From: Chloroflexota bacterium
GTDB taxonomy: Bacteria > Chloroflexota > Limnocylindria > QHBO01
Reading direction: 5' to 3'
DNA length: 17,700 nucleotides
Assembly: GCA_013697395.1 (NCBI GenBank)
Contig: JACCWY010000300.1
Span: forward strand, 1-17,700
This document shows positions 7,128 to 13,759 of this stretch, in pieces (positions within the stretch are counted from its first letter, which is position 1; every line of letters starts with the position of its first letter). Both the position numbers and the translations under genes were made by a program. The notes under the pieces are model-generated. The model ran no database searches and had not been told where the DNA came from. It worked only from the letters and a program-made list of their open reading frames with translations.

Positions 7128-8611
7128 CCGACCACCACCCAACCTTCGCCGGCACGCCGCCCTTCCCGAAGGCCGCCGAATCGGCGCTCGCAGATCGCCA
7201 ACTACGGGAAAACCTGGGTCGCGCGACCGCGACGATCCGCACCAAGCGCGAGGGAGCCGTCGCCGAGCGTGATGACTGGGAGGCACTGCGCGTCGCAGGC
7301 GCCGCCATCAAGGATGACGTGCTTGCCCGCCTGCCGGAGTTGCTCGAGGAGCTGGAGCGCAACGTCACGAAGGCCGGCGGGATCGTCCACTGGGCGCGGG
7401 ACGCGGCCGACGCGAATGCCATGATCGCCGCGATCGTCCACGAACATGGGGCCACCGAGGTGGTCAAGGTGAAGTCCATGGTCACCCAGGAGATCGAGCT
7501 CAACGCGGCGTTGGCACGCGATGGGATCGCGGCATGGGAGACAGACCTGGCGGAGCTGATCGTGCAGCTCGGAGGGGACCTCCCGTCGCACATCTTGGTG
7601 CCGGCGATCCATCGGAATCGCCATGAGATCGGCGAGATCTTCCGTTCACGAATGGCCGCGGTCGGCCGGCCGGCGCCTCGAGGGCTGAGTGATGAGCCGG
7701 CGGCCCTGGCGGAGGCGGCTCGACTCCATCTTCGCGCAAAGTTCCTCCGGGCCAGGGTCGCCGTGTCAGGGGCCAACTTCGCGGTGGCTGAGACCGGAAC
7801 CGTGATGGTGCTCGAGTCGGAGGGCAACGGCCGGATGTGCGTAACGCTTCCCGAGGTCCTCATCACGGTGATGGGCATCGAGAAGCTTGTGCCGACCTGG
7901 CGTGACCTCGAGGTCTTCCTCCAGCTCCTCCCGCGCTCCTCCACGGCCGAGCGCATGAACCCCTACACGTCGATGTGGACCGGTGTCACGCCCGGCGACG
8001 GCCCCAGGGAGTTCCACCTCGTGCTTCTCGATAACGGCCGGACCGATACGCTGGCGGACTCGGTGGGGCGCCAAGCGCTGCGCTGCATCAAGTGCTCGGC
8101 GTGCCTGAACGTCTGCCCGGTCTATGTGCGCACCGGCGGGCGGGCGTACGGCTCGCCATACCCCGGGCCGATCGGGGCCATCCTGACCCCACAGCTTCGG
8201 GGCATCAGCCAGCATCCGGTGGACGCTCAGACGGCATCGCTGCCCTTCGCTTCCTCGCTATGCGGCGCCTGCTACGACGTCTGTCCGGTGCGGATCGACA
8301 TTCCCGAGATTCTCGTGCATCTCCGCACGCAGGTCGTCCGTCAGGGCGGCTGGCGAGCAAGAGTCGTCTCCCAGGAAAGCGCAATGATGGGCGCCATGGC
8401 GACGGCCTTCGCCGGGCCGCGGCGGTTGGGGATCGCCGAGCGCGCAGCGGCACTCGTTTCTCGCCCATTCAGCCGAGACGGACGCATCGGGCGACTGCCT
8501 CTGCCCGGCCTGCTCGGGGGGTGGTTCGGCTCCCGAGACCTACGCGCGCCGGCGGCGATGTCATTCCGCCGATGGTGGTCGCGCCGCACACGAGAGTCGC
8601 GCGGGCCATGA
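7124..8611 (+). CDS. lutB: L-lactate utilisation iron-sulfur protein LutB
   Basis: A 495-residue protein starting at the ATG overlapping the lutA stop. An upstream in-frame start at 7028 would overlap lutA by 100 bp and is rejected. The N-terminal LUD domain (about 65-305, with AETGTVMVLESEGNGR at 222-237) is followed by ferredoxin-like cysteines CIKCSACLNVCPVY (C321, C324, C327, C331) and CGACYDVCPVRIDIPEI (C380, C383, C387), typical of LutB/YkgF. It would carry electrons from L-lactate within LutABC. The arginine-rich tail after residue 480 is not a recognised domain. Its stop overlaps the lutC start (ATGA). Confidence 0.93.
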   Translation: MTDHHPTFAGTPPFPKAAESALADRQLRENLGRATATIRTKREGAVAERDDWEALRVAGAAIKDDVLARLPELLEELERNVTKAGGIVHWARDAADANAMIAAIVHEHGATEVVKVKSMVTQEIELNAALARDGIAAWETDLAELIVQLGGDLPSHILVPAIHRNRHEIGEIFRSRMAAVGRPAPRGLSDEPAALAEAARLHLRAKFLRARVAVSGANFAVAETGTVMVLESEGNGRMCVTLPEVLITVMGIEKLVPTWRDLEVFLQLLPRSSTAERMNPYTSMWTGVTPGDGPREFHLVLLDNGRTDTLADSVGRQALRCIKCSACLNVCPVYVRTGGRAYGSPYPGPIGAILTPQLRGISQHPVDAQTASLPFASSLCGACYDVCPVRIDIPEILVHLRTQVVRQGGWRARVVSQESAMMGAMATAFAGPRRLGIAERAAALVSRPFSRDGRIGRLPLPGLLGGWFGSRDLRAPAAMSFRRWWSRRTRESRGP

Positions 8612-9279
8612 GCGGCCGACCGACGGAGTTCCGCGACGCGATGCTGGAGCGGATTCGATCGGCTCTCGACACGCCGAGCCAGCCGGTGGACGTGCCGCGC
8701 TCGTACCGGACTTCAACGCCGGCCAGCGTCGACCTCGTCGAGCGCTTCGCCGAGCGCGTGAGCGACTACCGCGCGGTCGTCCATCCGTCGTCGGAACGCA
8801 AGCTGTCTGCGACGGTGCTTCGAGCGCTCGAGGATCATGACGTCCGTCGCGTCGTCACGCCGCCCGGACTGCCAGCGGAGTGGGTGAAGGCCGCCGGGTC
8901 GATCGAGCTGGTGGCCGATGACCCTCCACTGAGCCACGCGCAGCTGGACAGGATCGACGCCGTCATCAGCGGATGTGCGATCGCCATCGCCGAGACCGGG
9001 ACCATCGTGCTCGATGCAGGGCCGGGCCAGGGACGCCGGGCGCTGTCGCTGCTTCCGGACGTGCTGGTCTGTGTCGTCCGGGCCAACCAGCTGGTGGGCG
9101 ACGTCCCGGAGGCGCTCGCTCGACTCGATCCGCGCCGCCCCCTGACGTGGATCAGCGGCCCCTCCGCGACGAGCGACATCGAGCTCAATCGAATCGAGGG
9201 GGTGCATGGCCCGCGAATCCTGGAGGTCATCATCCTCCCTGACCGGGCCAGGACTAACCTCCGGAAGGAGAGCGGATAA
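8608..9279 (+). CDS. lutC: L-lactate utilisation protein LutC (LUD domain)
   Basis: A 223-residue LUD-domain protein of the LutC/YkgG family, third subunit of the lactate oxidation complex. The domain fills most of the protein, with the recognisable AIAIAETGTIVLDAGPGQGR block and the C-terminal stretch SGPSATSDIELNRIEGVHGP. The ATG at 8608 overlaps the lutB stop (ATGA); a longer in-frame reading from 8092 runs antisense to nothing but entirely inside lutB and is rejected. It is the last gene of the rhamnose operon, followed by about 500 bp without a gene. Confidence 0.92.
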   Translation: MSGRPTEFRDAMLERIRSALDTPSQPVDVPRSYRTSTPASVDLVERFAERVSDYRAVVHPSSERKLSATVLRALEDHDVRRVVTPPGLPAEWVKAAGSIELVADDPPLSHAQLDRIDAVISGCAIAIAETGTIVLDAGPGQGRRALSLLPDVLVCVVRANQLVGDVPEALARLDPRRPLTWISGPSATSDIELNRIEGVHGPRILEVIILPDRARTNLRKESG

Positions 9280-9327
9280 CTCCACGCCCTACGCTCCCCA
9301 CCCACGCTCGGTGTTACAGCGCATCCG

Positions 9328-9351
9328 CCGGGATAGTCCGAAGCTATCCGG
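9328..9351 (+). terminator. Possible weak terminator after lutC
   Basis: GGATAG (9331-9336) pairs with CTATCC (9344-9349) across a 7-base loop, extended by two CG pairs past a bulged G. It lies about 50 bases after the lutC stop and is followed by GTCTTCCC, with no real U-tract, so termination strength is doubtful. Confidence 0.25.
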
Positions 9352-9540
9352 TCTTCCCAACGATGTTGACCAAGCGGCTAACAGCCGCCCGCCTGTCGGC
9401 GTTCACGCTCAGCTACCCAGCGCGGGGCGTTCCGAGAGTCCACCTTGAAGGTCACGACCGCTGCCGAATTCGGAGTGACGTTTCGTTCTCGCCCTTCGCA
9501 GCGGCGATGACTGGAGTCTGGTGGCGGCCACCGAACGCTG

Positions 9541-9563
9541 ATAAGGGCTCCCATAAGGGCTCC
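9541..9563. repeat. Two tandem copies of an 11-bp sequence
   Basis: ATAAGGGCTCC occurs at 9541-9551 and again at 9553-9563, one base apart, giving a 12-bp period. Only two copies are present and there is no associated gene. It may be a small slippage duplication or a binding site. Confidence 0.6.
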
Positions 9564-9690
9564 GCAGACCGCAACCTCAGCCGTTTCGCCGGTATTGCCG
9601 CTGCCATCGAATGGCGTCCCCGGCAGGTGTCGGGGCCGTACTAACAGCCATACCCATCGTTGGCCGACGCGAGCTGGAGTCAAATTCTCA

Positions 9691-9709
9691 GTCGGCCTGA
9701 CCGGCCGGC
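9691..9709 (-). terminator. Possible terminator of the fucose-type operon
   Basis: GTCGGCC (9691-9697) pairs with GGCCGGC (9703-9709), with one G-U pair, around the loop TGACC. On the minus strand it lies about 70 bases beyond the transaldolase stop and is followed by TGAGAATTTGACT, only weakly T-rich. Confidence 0.3.
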
Positions 9710-9776
9710 GGCTTGGCATTCGGACGTCGGGGGTTCAAGAGGAGACGAACCACCCAGCACCGACTATGGCCGGCCG

Positions 9777-10451
9777 TCAGCGCTCCAGCAGCGCAGGGGA
9801 TCCAAAGCGTGCGACCCAGTCCCGCTCGAAACGCGCGACGGCATCCTCGGTCAGGGGATGGGCCACGAGCCCGTCCAGCAGTGCCGGTGGCAGCGTGCAC
9901 GCGCCGGCGCCGGCGAGGCAGCACCGCTCCACCTGAGCGACGTCCCTGAAGCTGGCCGCGAGAATCACCGTTACCAACCCTTCCGTGGCGAATGCCGTCG
10001 CGATGTCCCTGACCATGGTTTCGCCGTCACCTCCTGCCTCGTCGAGGCGGTTAACGTAGGGGGCCACGTATGCCACCCCGGCCGCCCCGGCAAGGAACGC
10101 TTGATTGGCGGCGAAGACCGATGTCGCCGTCACAGCGAAACCCTCGTCGACCAGCTGGCGCATGGCCTTGATGCCTTCCCGGGTCACGGGGACTTTGATG
10201 AAGACATGCGGGCCGGCCAGCTCCGATAACGAGTATGCGTCTCGGACCATTCTCGGAGCATCTGATGCCGTCACCTGGACATGGAGCTCGGCATCGGCCC
10301 CTATCACCTCACGGATCGCAGGAAGAAGCCGCGGCAGTTCCAGCCCCTGGCGCGCGACCGACGAGGGGTTGGTGGTGACGCCGCTGAGCGGGTATGTCTC
10401 GAACGCCCGCCTGATCTCTTCGATGTCGGCTGCGTCAACGAGGAATCGCAT
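9777..10451 (-). CDS. Fructose-6-phosphate aldolase / TalC-like small transaldolase
   Basis: A 224-residue class I aldolase of the short transaldolase family (FSA/TalC, usually about 215-225 residues). Visible marks are D6 in FLVDAADIEEI, SGVTTNPSS (23-31), the Schiff-base lysine K86 in FIKVPVT, TATSVFA (108-114) and PYVNRLDEAG (131-140), with Y132 and R135 matching FSA active-site positions. Such enzymes cleave fructose-6-phosphate to dihydroxyacetone and glyceraldehyde-3-phosphate or transfer dihydroxyacetone units; family membership does not settle which. It is the last gene of the leftward operon, 90 bases after the aldolase-like gene, with a weak ribosome binding site (GGGTAG). Its role in deoxyhexose breakdown is not obvious. 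C-terminal residues after 180 are more divergent. Confidence 0.88.
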   Translation of the reverse strand: MRFLVDAADIEEIRRAFETYPLSGVTTNPSSVARQGLELPRLLPAIREVIGADAELHVQVTASDAPRMVRDAYSLSELAGPHVFIKVPVTREGIKAMRQLVDEGFAVTATSVFAANQAFLAGAAGVAYVAPYVNRLDEAGGDGETMVRDIATAFATEGLVTVILAASFRDVAQVERCCLAGAGACTLPPALLDGLVAHPLTEDAVARFERDWVARFGSPALLER

Positions 10452-10541
10452 CGGTCTACCCTACCGCGGTAACGCGGTGCCGATGTGCGGCGAGGTCGCA
10501 GGTGCCGGTTACACCGAGGGCGGCAGAGATCGCGGTCGGCA
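10452..10541 (-). other. Short intergenic gap with a GC-rich hairpin
   Basis: Between the aldolase-like gene and the transaldolase gene, ACCGCG (10463-10468) and CGCGGT (10473-10478) form a perfect 6-bp stem around GTAA, 11 bases before the transaldolase start codon. On the minus strand it sits just upstream of the weak ribosome binding site, so it could protect the mRNA end or modulate translation of the last gene. There is no T-run, so it is not a standard terminator. Confidence 0.4.
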
Positions 10542-12236
10542 TCATGCCGATGCCGCCCCCAGGACGGCCTCGAGGAGGTCGGCCGGGCCGCCGGGGTCGA
10601 CCACCTTGAAGGTGATGCCGGCCGGCAACCCCCGGCCAAGCGATCGGATCTGCGCTTCGCGTTCCTCAGATCCACCAATCCGAGCAGATTTGACCTCGAG
10701 GACGGTTCCGCGGCACGTCGGCCGAGCAGCGCGCTGCAGGGCCCAGACCCGAGCCACCTGGGCAAGCAATCCGTTGCCATTCCAGGTGCGATCAGCCATC
10801 GGCTCGGGACCCATTGAGACGACCAGATCCAGGCCACCATGGCTGCGAACGAGGGCGTGGACGGCATCGAGGCTTCCGTGGCCGCCCACCCCGACAACGT
10901 AGGCGCCGCTGGCGGCAAGGTCGGCAGTGAGCGCCGGCCCGAGGCCTTCGCTCGCCTGAGTAATGAGGATGACGAGGCCGCGACCGCGGCCCGATGTCGA
11001 CTCCGCCGCCTCGACTCCGCGTCGGTAGGCCTCCGCCTCCCAGCCTTCGATGAACTGGCGTTCGCTCGGTGTGAGGACTCGAATCCCGCCAAGTCGGAGC
11101 GCAGCGAAGCCAATGCGGGTCGCGTCGACGTACACGTCACGCGCCGTCTGGGCCTCGCGCGCGGCATCCCCCGCCACGAAGAGGCCAAGCCCTTCGACGA
11201 CCACGACCGAAGGCATGGCTCCCCTGGTCTGGAGATGATCGGCAAGCGCGGCGCGGATCGTCGTTACGATGCCATGTTGTCCCTCGCTCGCAGGCAGCTC
11301 GAGCCAGAGTGGCCAGGAGCCGGCGTAGACGATCTGGTCGGGCGTCAGCGGACCACTAAGGACAAGGCCTCGACCCTCCGCCGCGCTAGCGAGGCGGATG
11401 GCGTCATCTGAATCGTCGAACGTGACGACCTGCAACCGGGGACCCCTCGATAGCGCCCCCCGCAGGAACGGCCCGATAGTGTCGATACGCCTCTGCGACG
11501 CCGCGCGTAACGGCGCTCCCGGTCTCGGCGCCGCACCCCTCGGTCTCGCACCCGACTGTCCGCCCCCCAGCCGGTCAAGATGCCTGCGGACCGCCTGCAC
11601 CGCCTGCACGGAGGCGTGCGCCACGGCCTGAGCATCATCGCCGGCGACGATGAGGCCGTGGTTCTGGAGCAACACGACGTCGGGCGCGGCCCGGCCGGTC
11701 CGTTGCTCGAAACGCCGTCTCGCCTCGGAGATCGCGCGAGCGAGCGGCAGACCTGGGTCGACATATTCGACCCACAGAGCAGTGTCGCCGAACAGCTGCT
11801 CGGCAAAGCGGGCGCCGTCTCGGGCACAGCACACAGCGTTGATGACGGTCGGGTGCGTATGGAGGACGAATCGCCGAGGAACGAGTGCGTGGAAGAGGCA
11901 CTCCACTGATGGCCGCCGCTCGCCCACCGGACGTAGCCTCGCCAGCATGGCGACCTGCATGACCGTCTCGCTGCCGGCCGCGGATCCGGCGTTCGGATCA
12001 GCGTTGAGGAACGCGAGCAGCGGCTCCATGTCGAGGGGCATCAGTGCGTCTGAAGTGAGCGACCCGAGTGAGACGCCGCTCGGCTTGATGAACAAGACGC
12101 CTTCGGCCTTGACGGAGCTGTTGCCGCCGCCGGCTCTGGAGAACTGAGGATCGAGACCGAACCGCCGCGAGAGCTCAGCCACCTGCTCGAGCAGCCCGGA
12201 CACAACCGGCCCTGGGAGGGGTTCGGGCGCGCTCAT
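10542..12236 (-). CDS. RhaEW-like class II aldolase with shortened, apparently non-catalytic SDR tail; probable L-fuculose-1-phosphate aldolase
   Basis: A 564-residue relative of the aldolase/dehydrogenase fusion. Residues 1 to about 410 keep the class II aldolase: AGGGNSSVK (35-43), E112 in SVECLFH, zinc histidines H126 and H128 in LHTHPT, H193 in QNHG, and the fusion family's inter-domain block VVVVEGLGLFVAGDAAREA (344-362). The tail (about 419-564) begins like an SDR Rossmann fold, but the glycine loop is TQASEGLG (426-433) where RhaEW has TGGGSGIG, NNAG is replaced by SMGP, there is no YxxxK, and it is roughly 115 residues shorter. The ATG at 12236 overlaps the kinase stop (ATGA). In this operon the expected reaction is cleavage of L-fuculose-1-phosphate to DHAP and L-lactaldehyde; oxidation by its own tail looks unlikely. 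Substrate is inferred from context. Confidence 0.85.
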   Translation of the reverse strand: MSAPEPLPGPVVSGLLEQVAELSRRFGLDPQFSRAGGGNSSVKAEGVLFIKPSGVSLGSLTSDALMPLDMEPLLAFLNADPNAGSAAGSETVMQVAMLARLRPVGERRPSVECLFHALVPRRFVLHTHPTVINAVCCARDGARFAEQLFGDTALWVEYVDPGLPLARAISEARRRFEQRTGRAAPDVVLLQNHGLIVAGDDAQAVAHASVQAVQAVRRHLDRLGGGQSGARPRGAAPRPGAPLRAASQRRIDTIGPFLRGALSRGPRLQVVTFDDSDDAIRLASAAEGRGLVLSGPLTPDQIVYAGSWPLWLELPASEGQHGIVTTIRAALADHLQTRGAMPSVVVVEGLGLFVAGDAAREAQTARDVYVDATRIGFAALRLGGIRVLTPSERQFIEGWEAEAYRRGVEAAESTSGRGRGLVILITQASEGLGPALTADLAASGAYVVGVGGHGSLDAVHALVRSHGGLDLVVSMGPEPMADRTWNGNGLLAQVARVWALQRAARPTCRGTVLEVKSARIGGSEEREAQIRSLGRGLPAGITFKVVDPGGPADLLEAVLGAASA

Positions 12237-13729
12237 CGCGCTGTCGCCGCCTGAAATGAACGCATCCGGGCAACTGCCTCCTCCCAAAGCCCACCCTCAG
12301 ACCGGGGCTCGTATGTCTCCAGCTTCACCGATGACGCGATCGCCGCGCGGCCCTCGGCGACGTCGCCGAGGTCTCCTGTCGCGACGGCCTGAAGCATGAG
12401 GTTGCCCAGGGCCGCAGCTTCCGCCGGTCCGGCCACCACCGGTCGCCGGCAGGCATCCGCGGTCAGCTGGCAGAGCAGCCGATTCTGGCTGCCACCACCG
12501 ACGACGCGGATCGTGTCGAGACGGTGTGCAACGAGCTCCTCGAGATCGTCAAGTGTTGCCCGGTAACGCACCGCCAGGCTCTCGAGACAGCAGCGGACGA
12601 CAGCACCGACCGTCTCTGGGGGTGGTTGGCCGCTGCGCACGCATGCGTCGCGAATGGCCGCCAGCATGTCCGGCGGACTCAGGAGCTCCGGGATGTCCGG
12701 GTCCACAGTGCAGCGGAAGGGCTCAGCACGATCCGCTGCGGCAAGCAGATTGTCCCAGCTGTACGTGGCGCCCTCGCGCTGCCACTGCCGCCGGCACTCC
12801 TGGATGAGCCACAATCCCGGGATGTTCTTCAAAAGGCGAATCGTCCCTGCAACGCCGCCCTCGTTCGTGAACCCCAGCTCGAGCGATCGATCGGTGATGA
12901 CCGGCGCGGTCGCCTCGACGCCCATGAGGCTCCACGTACCGCTGCTGATGTAAGCGCTGTCCGCCGCGAGACCGGGGATCGCCGCCACCGCACTGGCCGT
13001 GTCGTGGCTGCCAACGGCGATCACCGGCGCAAGGGCGACCAACCCGACCTCGCCCGATACCTCGGGCGACACCGAGCCGATCGCGGTGCCTGCGTCCACG
13101 ATCGGCGGGAAGATCCGGGAGGGGATCTCGAACCGATCCAGCAGCTCGACCGCCCACCGGCGCGCGTGCACGTCGACACACTGCGTGGTCGTCGCGTGGG
13201 TGTATTCGGCGAGACGCTCCCCGCTCAGCCAGTAGTTGAACAGGTTCGGGATCGGGAGCAGAACCGCAGCGAGGTCGAGCTGGGCATCGCCAGAGCGCAC
13301 CATGCTGACGAGTTGAAAGAGGGTATTGATCTTCATGACCTGGATCCCGGTCGCTGCGTAGATCGCTTCTCGCGGCACCCGGTCTAGGGTGAGCTCCATG
13401 ATCCCGTCGGTCCGGGGGTCACGATAGTGGTATGGGTTGCCGAGAAGACGGCCGTCGCGGTCGAGTAGTGCGAAGTCAACGCCCCAGCAGTCGATCCCCA
13501 GTCCGCTCACCGGCCCCTGGTTCTTGGCAACGTGTTTTGAGATGCCTGCCTTGATCTCCGCCCAGAGCCGGAGCGCATCCCAGTAGAGATGGCCCCTTAC
13601 GGTGACCGGCCCGTTGTCGAACCGGTGTACCTCGCGAAGATCGAAGCGGGCGCCATCCCATCGGCCGGCGAGCACCCGGCCATTCGAGGCGCCGAGGTCA
13701 ACGGCCAGATACTGTCTCGACCGATCCAT
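12233..13729 (-). CDS. FGGY-family carbohydrate kinase of RhaB type, probable L-fuculokinase
   Basis: A 498-residue kinase resembling RhaB throughout: DLGASNGR (11-18), GIDCWGVDFALLDRDGRLL (78-96), NPYHYRDPRTDG (98-109), catalytic D243 in GSHDTASAV, YISSGTWSL (260-268) and VVGGGSQN. It does not look like E. coli FucK. Since it directly follows fucI and precedes the aldolase-like gene, it most likely phosphorylates L-fuculose, though rhamnulose or ribulose are possible. The ATG at 13729 has GGAG five bases upstream; the stop overlaps the next start (ATGA). It is a clear paralogue of the kinase at 4926-6383 but not a recent duplicate: many motif residues differ. Confidence 0.88.
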   Translation of the reverse strand: MDRSRQYLAVDLGASNGRVLAGRWDGARFDLREVHRFDNGPVTVRGHLYWDALRLWAEIKAGISKHVAKNQGPVSGLGIDCWGVDFALLDRDGRLLGNPYHYRDPRTDGIMELTLDRVPREAIYAATGIQVMKINTLFQLVSMVRSGDAQLDLAAVLLPIPNLFNYWLSGERLAEYTHATTTQCVDVHARRWAVELLDRFEIPSRIFPPIVDAGTAIGSVSPEVSGEVGLVALAPVIAVGSHDTASAVAAIPGLAADSAYISSGTWSLMGVEATAPVITDRSLELGFTNEGGVAGTIRLLKNIPGLWLIQECRRQWQREGATYSWDNLLAAADRAEPFRCTVDPDIPELLSPPDMLAAIRDACVRSGQPPPETVGAVVRCCLESLAVRYRATLDDLEELVAHRLDTIRVVGGGSQNRLLCQLTADACRRPVVAGPAEAAALGNLMLQAVATGDLGDVAEGRAAIASSVKLETYEPRSEGGLWEEAVARMRSFQAATAR

Positions 13730-13759
13730 CCGCGCTCCGCTCAGTCGGCCTGCCGACGC

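Larger units (their letters stand above)
9280..9776. other. Intergenic region between two convergent operons, no gene recognised
   Basis: This 497-bp stretch separates lutC and the transaldolase gene, which converge on it. Open frames of 93 and 113 codons cross it on opposite strands, but neither shows a known fold, a good ribosome binding site or homology I recognise. It contains hairpins at 9328-9351, 9374-9388 (GCGGCT-aac-AGCCGC), 9618-9635 (seven pairs, loop aggt) and 9691-9709, and a tandem repeat at 9541-9563. It probably holds the terminators of both operons. Confidence 0.6.

Noticed and set aside
8092..8607. N-terminal extension of lutC from 8092
   Set aside because: It lies inside lutB in another frame and has Arg/Ala-rich shadow composition; LutC begins at 8608.
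9541..9563. CRISPR-like repeat
   Set aside because: Only two 11-bp copies separated by one base, with no spacer-sized gap and no cas gene.
9378..9719. 113-codon frame on the - strand in the intergenic region
   Set aside because: No recognised motif or clear ribosome binding site and not conserved as far as I can tell; a short real gene cannot be excluded.
9729..9757. tRNA-like GGTTCAAGA stretch
   Set aside because: The flanking bases do not form a T-stem and no anticodon or acceptor arm can be built around it.
10105..11411. Open frames of 265 and 190 codons on the + strand
   Set aside because: They oppose the transaldolase and aldolase-like genes, which have clear family motifs; these are shadow frames.
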